From the NCBI GenBank assembly GCA_001875255.1, contig MJAN01000017.1:1-41319 (forward strand): DNA of 41,319 nt, read 5' to 3'. The position numbers were made by a program, and so were the translations under genes. The notes beneath the pieces are model-generated. The model had not been told where the DNA came from and made no database searches. It saw nothing but the letters and a program-made list of their open reading frames with translations. The stretch comes from Candidatus Sabulitectum silens (GTDB lineage Bacteria > Fermentibacterota > Fermentibacteria > Fermentibacterales > JCC-6). Shown one piece after another: positions 30,633-41,319 of this stretch. Positions within the stretch are counted from its first letter, which is position 1. Each line of letters opens with the position of its first letter.

Positions 30633-31874
30633 ATGTCGAAGAAGATATACGGCCACATCAACGGGCTGATAGAGAGCAGGAAAAAGGAAGGCCTCTACAA
30701 GGAAGAGAGAATAATAACCTCACCCCAGGGAACGGAGATCGTCACACGGAAAAGGGGAAAGGTCCTGAACTTCTGTGCCAACAACTATCTTGGTCTGAGT
30801 TCCCACCCCGAGGTTATAAAGGCGGCAAAGGAAGCGGTGGACTCAAGGGGTATGGACTTTCCAGCGTACGGTTCATCTGCGGAACCCAGGACATCCACAA
30901 AGAACTTGAGGAAAGGGTTTCGGAGTTCCTGGGAACCGACGATACCATCCTCTACGCGGCATGCTACGATGCTAACGCCGGGATATTCGAACCACTCCTC
31001 GACTCCGACAGCGCCATAATAGCCGATCAGCTTAACCACGCCTCCATCATTTCCGGTGTAAGGCTCTGCAAGGCCAGGAGGTACATATACAGCCACAACA
31101 GCATGGGAACCGGTGAGTATTCCTTCGACGGGAAGGACCTCCCGGGCCTTGAAGCGATACTCATGAGCGAAGAGGTGCAGAACTGCCGTTCCGCATGGTG
31201 GCCACCGACGGCGTCTTCAGCATGAACGGCGATATCGCGCCTCTGGATGAAATAGTTGACCTCTGCGACAGGTATGACGCCATACTGATGGTGGACGACA
31301 GCCATGGAACGGGCTATATGGGCCGAACGGGCAGGGCACCCACGAGCACCACGGAGTAATGGGCCGGGTGGATGTGATCACCACCACCTTCGGCAAGGCT
31401 CTGGGTGGCGCCAGCGGGGGATGCGCCTCGGGCCGCAGGGAGATAATCCAGTGGCTCAGGCAGATGTCCCGGCCCTATCTGTTCTCCAACACCGTCTGTC
31501 CGGCGGTGGTGGGGGCCACCATCAGGGTCCTGGACATGATAACCGGGACCACCGACTTCAGGGACAGGGTCCACAGCAACGCCGGGTATTTCCGAAAGAG
31601 GATAAAGGATGCCGGCTTCAAGGTCCTTCCGGGAAGCACCGCCATCGTTCCAATAATGTTCGGCGACTACGAGAACGATGCCGTACTTGCTCAGAAGTTC
31701 GCCGACGACCTTCTGGACCACGGTGTCTACGCCATTGGGTTCTTCTATCCGGTGGTTGCCATCGGCCAGTCCCGAATCAGGGTCCAGCTCAGCGCCGCCC
31801 ACACCAGAGAGCAGCTGGACAGGGCGGTTGAGGCCTTCGTTACCGTGGGAAGAATGAACGGAATCATTGACTGA
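30633..31874 (+). CDS. kbl: glycine C-acetyltransferase / 2-amino-3-ketobutyrate CoA ligase (three frameshifts)
   Basis: About 414 residues after repair. This PLP enzyme cleaves 2-amino-3-oxobutyrate with CoA to glycine and acetyl-CoA. Motifs: [71 protein letters not shown], and [11 protein letters not shown] with the PLP-binding Lys. One base is missing near 30848 (GGGG), 31182 (AACTGC for AAACTGC) and 31325 (GGCCGA for GGCCCGA). Fold-type I relatives (BioF, HemA) are possible, but [11 protein letters not shown] and the presence of an SDR threonine dehydrogenase 5 kb away favour Kbl. Confidence 0.92.
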
Positions 31875-31889
31875 AATACTGATGGGATA

Positions 31890-31917
31890 TTGACATACCC
31901 CGATAAAGTACTAATGT
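31890..31917 (+). promoter_or_regulatory. promoter giving a probable leaderless regulator mRNA
   Basis: TTGACA, 16 bases, TAATGT. The -10 ends 7 bases before the ATG, so transcription should start at about the start codon. No Shine-Dalgarno site precedes the ATG. The -10 box lies within GTAC-TAAT-GTAC (31908-31919), two GTAC half-sites that could bind a dimeric repressor. Confidence 0.55.
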
Positions 31918-31924
31918 ACCCAAT

Positions 31925-32563
31925 ATGAGTAACAACACCAACGAACTTATAGGGGAAAGCCTTTTCGGCAAGGTAAGGAGGAAGGTTCTGGCAACCTTCG
32001 TTCTAAACCCCCACCGCTCATTCTACCTGCTGGAGCTGATCAGGCTGCTGGATTGTGGGCGAGGAGCGGTACAGAGGGAGGTTTCCAGGCTTTTTAAGGC
32101 CGGCATACTCATAAGGGAAAGGATCGGCAACCAGGTTCACTACAGGGCGAACACCGGCAATCTCATATACGGTGAGCTCAGGTCCATCTTTTCAAAGACC
32201 ACGGGTATGGTAGACCTCCTTCAGAACGATCTTGAAGCCTCGGAGGATCCTATTGGAATGGCCTTTATCTACGGCGACTACGCCACGGGCAGGGCAGAAC
32301 TGGACACGCCGGTGAACCTTATGGTAATAGGGGACACCACAATGGACAACATAAGGAGATGCACCTCCGATTTTGAAGCGGGAGCCGCCCGGAGGCTTCA
32401 CCTCACGGTGATGTCACCGGCCGAGCTTAAGAGAAGGATCGCCTCGGGGGGGACAAGGATAAGGGAGATACTCTCCTCGGACCGCATCTTTCTGGCAGGG
32501 GGCGAGAGGGAACTCCGTGTGCTGACCACCATAAGCGATGACCTTTTCGCCGGTATATTCTGA
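31925..32563 (+). CDS. winged-helix regulator fused to a degenerate nucleotidyltransferase-like domain
   Basis: An intact frame of 212 residues. Residues about 10-85 form a winged helix of the ArsR/MarR sort (GKVRRKVLATFVLN, LLELIRLLDCGRGAVQREVSRLFKAGIL, wing at RERIGNQVHYRA). Residues about 100-200 look like the minimal nucleotidyltransferase fold. The usual GS(x)ARGxxxxxSDxDLxV pattern reads YGDYATGRAELDTPVNLMVIG here: the Ser is Asp and the metal-binding D-x-D is gone. Known relatives of this architecture are annotated as HTH-nucleotidyltransferase regulators. I infer DNA binding with a non-catalytic sensor domain, perhaps autoregulating through the overlapping GTAC sites. Confidence 0.7.
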   Translation: MSNNTNELIGESLFGKVRRKVLATFVLNPHRSFYLLELIRLLDCGRGAVQREVSRLFKAGILIRERIGNQVHYRANTGNLIYGELRSIFSKTTGMVDLLQNDLEASEDPIGMAFIYGDYATGRAELDTPVNLMVIGDTTMDNIRRCTSDFEAGAARRLHLTVMSPAELKRRIASGGTRIREILSSDRIFLAGGERELRVLTTISDDLFAGIF

Positions 32564-32632
32564 AGGCGCTCCTTGCTATACCGCAAATCATTACAGATAT
32601 TCATCGAATAGTATTTATAAGGCTGGAGGAAC

Positions 32633-33856
32633 ATGCCAAACAGTATTACCCGCTTTCAGGAGGATGTCACCAGGACCATCCTCGGTCTTCGCAAGGCCAT
32701 AGGTATTGTAGTAAGCAAACTGCCGGAAAGGATAGACAGCCCCCACGATGTCTATCAGGTGCTGGGCCTGGACAAGAAGCTCGGCTGGCGGATCTACAAG
32801 ATAATACACGAGGACGACCTCTTCTTCGCCGCTCAGTTCGTCCCCGGCAGGCACTCTTTCGGACGGTTCATCAAAAGTTGCAGGGCCAGGGGAGTGGAAA
32901 AGGACTGCCTGGAGAATGCCATGACCGCCGTGGAGGAGTTCTATGAGATAATCGACATACACTCCGGGGACAGGCAGTCCATGGACATGATGCTCATGGC
33001 CAGCTCCAGGGACGGCCGGGATCAGGCCTTCAACACACTCAGGAAGCAGGCCTGCTATGCCCAGAGCCATCTGCTGGGACTTCAGGCGGAGACCCAGCTG
33101 GATTCCTGGTTCTTCGGTCCCTCGGCAACCCCCGGTATGCTTGACGTGGCTGAGGTGAAGGGACTTTTCGACATAAGGAGGAACCGCCCCGGCGTGAAGT
33201 GGGTGATCGATACACCATGCTTCTTCACCGGTACATCCCACGACGAGCAGTTCTTCACTGAAACCATCGACCGCGGGGCGTCATGCAACCTCATGGAGAA
33301 CGTACCCTTCCTTCAGAGGTATTGCAGCGATCCGCTGCCGGCACTGAAGGCGGTCACCTCGAAAGCTGCGGTCCGGTGTATGAGCTGGAGGACGGCCCGG
33401 TGGGGAACACCAACCTTATCGATACCGTTACCGGCACGGTTTCCAGGGGCATCTTCCCGGTGGACCCCGACCCCTCGGAAAGGCAGCACGAGGTCTCGGT
33501 AAAGATATACACACCTGTTCAGAACCTGATACTTGATCTCTTCTTCCATGAGACAATGGCCGAGACCATGGCGGGAAACCCTTCTGCATGTATGCTCTTC
33601 GACTACTACGAGAGGGGGGGAGCCCTTGAGTACCGCTCTTTGCGGGACACTATCCCCATGAACATCAAGCCCATGCTGATAGGTTCCGGTACCGGTTGCG
33701 CCTACACTCCCCTTGTTCCCAGGTACACAGAGATGCTGGGGATGTGTTCCAGTGCCTCAGGTGGGACCCCGACGAGTTCGTTGTCTACAGGATAAGGGTG
33801 GAGTTCCCCGTGGTGCCTTCATCCCTCTACTACACCGACGACATCGTGAGGAAGGC

Positions 33857-33860
<4 letters not shown>
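32633..33860 (+). CDS. conserved-looking protein of unknown function (two frameshifts)
   Basis: About 409 residues after adding a G near 33361 and a G near 33743. I do not recognise the family. The first 60 residues contain a possible helix-turn-helix (SPHDVYQVLGLDKKLGWRIYKI). Residues 75-150 are helical with GRHSFGRFIKSCRARG, and the rest is a mixed alpha/beta domain with many aromatic residues. No signal or membrane segment is seen. GGAGGA precedes the ATG by 5 bases, and a weak promoter-like TTACAG-17-TTTATA overlaps the gap. Following the regulator by 69 bases in the same direction, it may be its target or partner. The stop shares CTAG with the convergent thiC. Confidence 0.6.
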
Positions 33861-35158
<1,298 letters not shown>

Positions 35159-35181
35159 GTCAGCCTTTCATTTTTCATTTA

Positions 35182-35209
35182 CCGGCGTTTACGCCGGCCT
35201 TTAATTATA
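35182..35209 (-). promoter_or_regulatory. leader hairpin and -10 box upstream of thiC
   Basis: On the minus strand a perfect TATAAT (35204-35209) is followed by CCGGCGT-AA-ACGCCGG (35182-35197), a 7-base self-complementary arm pair, about 25 bases before the thiC ATG. The -35 is poor. The hairpin has no U-tract and does not resemble a TPP riboswitch. It could be an operator or an mRNA structure. Confidence 0.4.
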
Positions 35210-35249
35210 GTTTACTTTTCCCCTGAACGCATGAATAAGGAGGACAAAT

Positions 35250-36560
35250 ATGACCCCGCTGGCCCTTTCCCTGATGCTCCTGGGAGCCGTCCCGGCAGAA
35301 GAGGCCCTGGAGGCTTTCATATCCGGAAACCCCGTAGAGTCCGCCCAGGACCCGGTATCCATGGAATTCGGAGGGGATTTCCTTCTTCCTGAAAGTCCGG
35401 ATCTTGCTGAATACCCAATACTTCGCCAGTTCCACAGGTCCGCCTTCGGCCTTCCGCCGGACCATCCCCTGGAACTTTCCGAGTACATAGGTTCCGTCTG
35501 GCCGGAGCTGTCCACCGGCACAAGGAACCTCTGGAGGGAGTTCGCCGGAGCCGGCGGCCTTCCCGCACCGGAGGATCAGGTCACACCGGAGAACCTCACC
35601 TCACTTCTCAGGTACTGCTCCGCCACCGGTTCGGAACCGCCGGATGTAAATCCCGATAACCTCACCGACCTGCAGCGTTACTACTATGTGCTTGCGATTC
35701 CGGAGGATGAACTCTCCGGATTCCTCCGCGACCCCTTCTGGGCCGTGAGGCAGGCGGTGATCCAGAGGAACCCCTCGTTGGCCTTCGAGATACTGGACGA
35801 CCCCTCGCCGGCGGTGAGGATGATGGCGGCGAAAGCCTGCGGCAGGGCCGATATCCTCCTGGATATGTCCTCCGCCGACGGTCCCATCGGCCACATGTCC
35901 CTGGCCGGGGTGGGGCAGATCCCCATACTTGAGGACAGCCTCTACAGGAGCGAGGATCCAGCCAAAAGGGCCTCGGCCCTGCTGGCCATGCTGGAGCTGG
36001 GGTGGAGGATACCCGAGGAGCGGGCCGATTTCCTTCTTACCGATGATTATCTGATGGTCCGGGCCATCACCGCCGATGCCCTGGGAAGGGACTTCGCCAT
36101 GCCCCGGGGAACCCGGGACCTTCAGGGTGTTTCCCCTCCGGAAGCTGTGGTCCTGGTTACCGATGCAGGTGAGTACACCATGGAGCTCTTCAACGACCTT
36201 GCCCCGGTTACCTGCAAAAACTTCTGGCACCTGGCGGAAACCGGCTTCTATGACGGGATCTACTTCCACAGGGTGATCCCGGGTTTCGTGGCCCAGGCGG
36301 GATGCCCCGAGGGCAACGGCTACGGAGGTCCGGGATACACCATTCCCGCGGAGAACAACACCGCTCCATACGAAAGGGGCACCGTGGGCATGGCGGATTC
36401 CGGCATGGACACAGGCGGAAGCCAGTTCTTCATAATGCTGGACAGTCAGAGAAGGCTTGACTGCCGCTATACTGCCTTCGGACGGATACTGAACACCGAA
36501 GGTATCCAGGACATCCAGATAGGTACGAGGATACTTGAAATTCGCCGGGCAAACCCTTAG
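35250..36560 (+). CDS. secreted HEAT-repeat protein with C-terminal cyclophilin domain
   Basis: An intact frame of 436 residues. A short signal-like N-terminus (MTPLALSLMLLGAVPA) suggests export. Residues about 130-270 are HEAT-like helices (AVRQAVIQRNPSLAFEILDD, PAVRMMAAKACG, KRASALLAMLELGW). Residues about 290-432 are a cyclophilin peptidyl-prolyl isomerase: FWHLAETGFYDGIYFHRVIPGF, PGYTIPAEN and GTVGMADSGMDTGGSQFFI, with the active Arg in FHRVIPGF. AAGGAGG lies before the ATG. HEAT plus cyclophilin in one exported chain is unusual. It is divergent from thiC, and tdh follows 47 bases on. Confidence 0.88.
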   Translation: MTPLALSLMLLGAVPAEEALEAFISGNPVESAQDPVSMEFGGDFLLPESPDLAEYPILRQFHRSAFGLPPDHPLELSEYIGSVWPELSTGTRNLWREFAGAGGLPAPEDQVTPENLTSLLRYCSATGSEPPDVNPDNLTDLQRYYYVLAIPEDELSGFLRDPFWAVRQAVIQRNPSLAFEILDDPSPAVRMMAAKACGRADILLDMSSADGPIGHMSLAGVGQIPILEDSLYRSEDPAKRASALLAMLELGWRIPEERADFLLTDDYLMVRAITADALGRDFAMPRGTRDLQGVSPPEAVVLVTDAGEYTMELFNDLAPVTCKNFWHLAETGFYDGIYFHRVIPGFVAQAGCPEGNGYGGPGYTIPAENNTAPYERGTVGMADSGMDTGGSQFFIMLDSQRRLDCRYTAFGRILNTEGIQDIQIGTRILEIRRANP

Positions 36561-36607
36561 AATTGCCCCGATGCACTAACAATCACTTCCAAGACCGGAG
36601 AGCTTCA

Positions 36608-37568
36608 ATGACCAAGAAAGTACTGGTTACAGGAGCCATGGGGCAGATCGGTTCGGAACTGACCCTGGAGCTCAGAAAGAAATACGGCGGCCAGAACGTC
36701 ACCGCCACCGACATAAGGGTGCCCGGTGGAAAGCTGGCGGAAACCGGCCCCTGCGGGACCCTTGACGTTACCGACAGGAAAGCGGTCTTCACCGCAATAG
36801 AGGAAGGAGGTTTCAACACCATTTTCCACATGGCCGCCATTCTCAGCGCCACCGGCGAAAAGGATCCCCGCCTCTGCTGGAGGGTGAACATGGACGGCTC
36901 CATGAACATCATGGATGCCGCGGTGGAGCTTGGCCTGGGAACGGTGATCATTCCCAGCTCCATAGCCGCCTTCGGCCCTGAGACACCCAGGTTCGAAACA
37001 CCCCAGGAAACCGTTCTTAAACCCAAGACCATGTACGGCGTCACCAAGGTCTGCGGCGAGCTTCTGGGCGACTACTATGTGAGAAAAATGGGCGCTGACA
37101 TCAGGGGTCTACGCTATCCCGGTATCATCTCCAGCGAAACCCCCCCCGGCGGCGGGACCACCGACTACGCCGTGGATATCTTCCACCAGGCGGTTCAAAA
37201 TGGCGAGTACACCTGTTTCGTCAAGGAAGACACCATGCTTCCCATGATGTATATGCCCGATTGCATCAAGGCCACCATCGACCTTGCCGAAGCCGATAAA
37301 AAGGGTCTGATCCACAGCTGCGAATACAACCTGTCAGCCCTCTCCTTCACCGCCGGCGAACTTGCGGCGGAGATAAGGAAGCACATTCCCGGTTTCAAGA
37401 TCAGTTATGAGCCCGACTTCAGACAGGAGATAGCGGACACCTGGCCGCTCCATAGATGATTCCGCCGCCAGGGAGGAGTGGGGCTGGAGCCCGGACTGGG
37501 ACCTGGCATCCATGACTGCCCACATGATCGAAGCCATTCAAAATATGACAAATGGATTGCGTAAATAG
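36608..37568 (+). CDS. tdh: L-threonine 3-dehydrogenase, short-chain (SDR) type (one frameshift)
   Basis: About 319 residues. This NAD-dependent extended SDR oxidises L-threonine to 2-amino-3-oxobutyrate, the substrate of Kbl. It shows the nucleotide loop VTGAMGQIGSEL, TDIR after strand 2, the catalytic Tyr-Lys in YGVTKVCGE, and RYPGIISSETPPGGGTTDYAVDIFH, typical of the SDR threonine dehydrogenases rather than the zinc enzymes. Near 37448 the frame must move by one extra or two missing bases; then ADTWP joins SIDDSAAREEWGW, as in the family. The ATG at 36608 follows GGAG; an in-frame ATG at 36563 is less likely. Confidence 0.92.
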
Positions 37569-37580
37569 TTGTAGCACAAT

Positions 37581-37616
37581 AAAAAAAGCATGCCCCCCGG
37601 AGTGATTCCGGGGGGC
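37581..37616 (-). terminator. intrinsic terminator of the M28 peptidase gene
   Basis: GCCCCCCGGA and TCCGGGGGGC pair over 10 bases with a 5-base loop. On the minus strand a seven-T run follows within 5 bases. It also lies just after the tdh stop, so it may stop both strands. Confidence 0.8.
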
Positions 37617-37639
37617 GCTTCTTCAGTTGTTTTCGTAAT

Positions 37640-39171
37640 CTATCTGGAAATGACCACCAGACTGCTTTCGGAGATGCTGCCGGAGGTTCCTCTGAGGGCG
37701 TAGATGCCCCTGGGAAGGCCGGACACATCAATGGAAACCATGGTGGTTCCCTCTTCGGCGGTGGTTGAGGCAACCCCACGGCCGGTCATGTCGTAAAGGT
37801 TCAAACCCAGGGGTCCGCTGAAGCCGCCCAGTTCCACCGAAAGGGTGGATGCCGCCGGTATGGGCCCGGCGGAAAGGATAAGGCCTGTAGAGGGTGAGCC
37901 TTCCTCTACCCCTTCGCCCAGGGGGTCGGCATAGACCGCAACGGTGGCTATGGCGGCCTTGGCGCACTCGGTACCGAAGGGGAAGTATTCCATGTAGTTG
38001 GCTAGAAGGTCGTTTTCCTGGTGATAGTATGGGTTCTGGTCAACACCCTGCTCGATCCCCAGGAGGGCGGGGTAGCCCTGCTGCCAGAAGGAAGCATGGT
38101 CGCTGTAGGTTGTGCCCGGGGAATACTGAACGTTGAGATCCAGTTCAGGAACATAGGTTGCGGTGATGATCTCCATGTTCATTGCCAGTTCTTCGGATAT
38201 GGTGTTGTAGGGAATGAAGAGCTGCCTGAGACCCTCGGGGGCATAGAGGATCATGTCGAGGTTGACAACCGCGATGATGGAATCGCCGTTCGCCGCCGCT
38301 TCCTGGGCGTAGATATCGCTTCCGATCAGGCCCAGTTCCTCGGCTCCGAAGCAGATGAACCTGATCGTGTACCTGAAATCATGTTCTGAGAGGACCCTGG
38401 CTGCTTCAACCACAGCCGCCGAGCCGCTTCCGTTGTCATCGCGCCCGGGGCGGTTTCAAAGGGATTGCTCATGGTTATGGAATCGAGGTGGCCGCAGATT
38501 ATTACTATGACGTCGGGCTCGATGATCCCGGGTTTTTCCCCCACCACGTTCCAGCTTGTGTATGGTGTTCCGTAGAAGGTGAAATCGAATTCCTCCACCT
38601 GGGAATCGATGCCGTAGGATGTGAACTTGTCATGGGTCCATTCGCAGGAGTCGTGGAACTGGTCGGTGACGCACAACCTGGTGACATAGTCCTCATAGGT
38701 CTGGATGGTAGCTGTCAGGGAGTCTTCGTCAACAGCCTCAACAATGTCATGAATGAACGGATCGCTGAGGACACCGGGGCGAAAGGGGCGGGTAGACCTC
38801 CCGGAGTATACCCTGAGCGGCTGAACGAGGTGTACGCCGGGATAGGCTGTGAGTTCTCCGATGGAATCGCCGTTCTTAACCAGTGCTGTGTTCCCCCGGC
38901 AGAACAGGACCTCGCCCACGGCGGAGGCGGAATGGGTGTCCTCGGGTGTTCTGAGATGAACTATGCTGTAGTCGGTAAGCTGAACTGGCCCCTGCTCCAG
39001 AAGCTGTGTTTCCAGCTGAAGATCCCCGGGATCGCCGGCGGCGAGGAACCAGCTTTCGGCTACATGGAGGACGGAGGTCTGGTCCGGTACCTGGACCCCG
39101 CGGAGGTCGGCGTTCACCACGAAGAGGTCCTGCCCCAGGAGAGCCGCCAGACAGAGAATGAGAATATTCAT
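37640..39171 (-). CDS. secreted M28-family zinc aminopeptidase with C-terminal sorting-like domain (one frameshift)
   Basis: About 510 residues. A signal peptide (MNILILCLAALLG) begins an N-terminal domain of about 160 residues. The M28 catalytic domain follows: ICGHLDS (zinc His), PGADDNGSGSAA (bridging Asp), GAEELGLIGS (catalytic Glu and ligand), VVNLDM (Asp) and YSDHASF (zinc His). The DD of the bridging motif returns only if a G is restored near 38442. The last 65 residues (LNLYDMTGRGVAS..., GLPRGIYALR...) form a FlgD-like or type IX-like C-terminal beta domain. It probably degrades peptides outside the cell. AAAGGTG precedes the ATG. Confidence 0.88.
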
Positions 39172-39229
39172 TTCGCACCTTTCAGTTTACATGGCGGGGT
39201 TATTCTTATTGACTAATATAGTATGAAGT

Positions 39230-41319
39230 TCAGTTCAGGGGCCGGGCCAGGACGACCACACCGGCGTCGGAGAGGATGTTGCCCCCTGCGAAGGCTTCTG
39301 CGTAGATGATGTAGCGGCCCACCGGATACCCGCTGCCGCTCCACTCCAGAACCAGGGTTTCCCCGGGAACCGTGTTTTCATAGAGCCGTTCCAGTTCCAT
39401 TCCCCGGACATCGTAACCTTCACGGTGACATCGCAGGCCTGCATCGGGAGATTGATATGGATGGAAAGTGGGGTTGCCGGAGGGTTGAAAACGGTTGGGG
39501 ACATGGTAAGAAATGTTCCGCCGGCGGTTTCTCCGATGCTGTTCTCTCTGCCCGGAGTTGCTCCTTCAATGCAGGTGCCCCAGTTCTCGGGAATGAAACC
39601 CATTACACCGGATGACCTTCTTTCCAGGCTTGAGGCGGAATTCCCTCCCCAGGCTGTTGTGTATGGGACCATGTCCAGAGGTTCTTCCTTTGTAGCCAGA
39701 TGGAGGGTATCGCCGCCGTTGTTCAGTGTTGGCCAGTTCTCAGGCTGATACAGCTGGCAGGGCGGGTCACCCCAGTAGCTCCTGAAGAGATCGATGTTTT
39801 CGGTGAAAAGGGCGAACTCTCCCGGTTCCAGTGTTCCGGAGGGCAGTTCCGTGGAGTTTGTGGCATCGGAGAAGACCAGGGAGGAAAGGGAAACCGGCTG
39901 GTCGGTTCCATTGAGGATCTCTATCCATTCCGGTTCATGGCGGAAGACCTCGTTAATGACAACTGCGGGAGCGGGGTTCCATGGGCACAGGGCCGTGTCG
40001 TTGGCCCCGTTGGCGTCTTCCGGGCTGTGGCAGGTGGCGGAGAGTTCCGTGCCGTTCTCGGAGGAGACCCAGATGAAGTTTACCATGAGTGTGTCTCCCA
40101 GGCCCGGTATAGCCGGGGTGGCGGTGTGGACCGGGGAACCGTTGGCGGATATGGAAACGTTGAGATCTCCCTGGGGCACGGAGTCGGTTCCCAGGGATGT
40201 ATACATGGCTGAGATAAGGGTTTCCGTACCCGCCGCCCCCATTGGCGGATGGGCGGTGATGGAAGCCACCGAGTAGTCCACCCCCTGGGTGATGTTCTCC
40301 GGGGGTGCGCCGGGGGTCGGCCCGAAGGGGAGAGATGAACCAGCTTGATTCTGAGTCGGGGAGGAATGGGGTTATCCGTTCCATGCTGAGATCGGTTCCG
40401 GGGTTCACGGGAATGCCGTCGGTTTCGTCGAAGGGGTGCCGTATGTGGACACTTCACCGCCCAGGAAAAGTAAACCCACGGGATCGTTCCCGGAAAGACC
40501 GTTCCCGATGGTGCTGTTCCCCGGATGTATGAGAACCGTTCCAGGAGGAATGTCGTAGGGCATTGAACCCTGGGAATAGTCCGGGTCCATAACAAGGCCG
40601 TACTGCCCTGGACCAGGAAGGGGGTTTCCACTGCCACGAGAATGTCCTCCGAGTCGTAATCGGTGATGGTGAAACAGGTGATGTCCACCTGCCCCGGGCC
40701 GGGGAAGTATACCTCGACGACTTCGTCGGTGGACTGGCTGGAGGGATTGGGGAGAACCTCGGTTACAACAGGCCAGGCCGGTTTTGCCGGAATGAGATGC
40801 GCGTACTTGGAGTTGTTCCCGGTGATGGTGTCGGAGGGGCACTGGATGATGGCGGCAATGGTGAAAAGGCCGCTGTCCGGCGGGGTGAAGGGAACGCTGA
40901 CCGAATCGGACTGCCCCTGCAGCAGAGTGAGGGTTGTCTGGTGGATGACCTCCGGTGGTTCGGGGAGGAGGTTGCCGTTGGCGTCGAAGAATATGGTGGC
41001 AAGGCCCTGGGCGGGGAGGACACCGCAGTTGGAGAACCAGGCCTTCACACCGGTCTGAACGGTGATGCTGTCGGTGGCGAGGTCGGCCCATTCCTGGCCC
41101 TGGGGGACGGTTCCCGGGGTGCCTCCGAACACCGAGGACCTCCAGTTGAACTGGGCGTCGGGGCCCGTTGGCAGGATCCTTTCCATGGAGTGGCCGTCGC
41201 CGGGGTCGAAGGGGATGGAGTCGAGGCCGTCGTCGTCGCACATGAGGGGGTCGTTGAAGAGCAGAGGAGTGCCAGCGGTTGACAGAAGGGTTTCCAGTGA
41301 GGGCTCGCCATGCGGTAAG
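39230..41319 (-). CDS. surface protein with repeated lamin-tail domains, N-terminus cut by window edge (four frameshifts)
   Basis: About 697 residues are visible and the frame is open at the right edge. Three lamin-tail (LTD) units can be seen, each with a [VI]xEVxxxPxxxxxExVE start or a SxER...W...GTPG end (SMERILPTGP, SMERITPFLP, SSLERRSSG). CARDB-like beta segments lie between (IPGLGDTLMVNFIWVS, TVQTGVKAWFSNCGV). The C-terminus repairs to KVYDVRGMELERLYENTVPG and YPVGRYIIYAEA, a FlgD-like sorting domain like that of the peptidase beside it. Bases are missing near 40602, 40423 and 39414, and one C is extra near 40332. Likely secreted and surface-attached; the ligand is unknown. Confidence 0.75.

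Noticed and set aside
35159..35249. TPP riboswitch upstream of thiC
   Set aside because: The gap is only 91 bases and lacks the conserved CUGAGA and related segments; only a simple hairpin is seen.

Overview
The window is a gene-dense piece (no gene-free stretch above about 121 bases) of a GC-rich bacterial chromosome. It carries core housekeeping genes (dnaK, dnaJ, mutS2, dnaG, a sigma factor beside dnaG, holA, asd, nadC, coaX, thiC), several lipoproteins with lipobox signals, and secreted proteins ending in FlgD-like/type IX-like C-terminal beta domains with lamin-tail domains. Arginine is mostly AGG and isoleucine often ATA, and Shine-Dalgarno sites are purine-rich. This suits an uncultured lineage of the FCB/Fermentibacterota-Eisenbacteria type, but that placement is inference only. 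I see no phage, IS element, CRISPR, tRNA or rRNA.

The dominant technical fact is that most genes are broken by single-base frame changes, nearly all in short homopolymers. I infer about 54 such sites: about 47 lost bases, 6 gained and 1 ambiguous. Restoring one base at each site recovers family motifs and closes every frame from start to stop, so these look like consensus sequencing errors rather than pseudogenes. Coordinates below are for whole genes as they stand in this sequence, and the indel sites are noted in each entry.

Layout. 1-1133 (minus): two related lipoproteins. 1268-6728 (plus): GGDEF protein, YtcJ-like amidohydrolase, nadC, coaX, coaC and mtnA, a tightly packed cofactor and salvage operon. 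6850-17285 (plus): dnaK, dnaJ, mutS2, dnaG, a sigma factor and a BtuFDC/FecBED-type metal-chelate ABC importer, mostly with overlapping ends. 17311-19158 (minus): membrane-anchored SurA/PpiD-like chaperone. 19239-20976 (plus): holA and a coiled-coil zinc-ribbon protein. 21027-21988 (minus): asd. 22022-30537 (plus): an envelope block with MltD-like LysM transglycosylase, a 1173-residue helical-repeat protein, a coiled-coil/TPR protein and a Slt-type transglycosylase. 30633-33860 (plus): kbl, a winged-helix regulator fused to a degenerate nucleotidyltransferase fold, and an unknown protein. 33857-35158 (minus): thiC. 35250-37568 (plus): secreted HEAT-cyclophilin and an SDR-type threonine dehydrogenase that would feed Kbl. 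37640-41319 (minus): M28 metallopeptidase and a lamin-tail-domain surface protein cut by the window edge.

The most unusual items are the divergent sigma factor in the rpoD position, the envelope block around the two helical-repeat proteins, the putatively leaderless regulator with its unknown neighbour, and two divergent promoters whose -35 boxes form one perfect inverted repeat. The apparent CoaC-MtnA fusion is probably a sequencing artefact.
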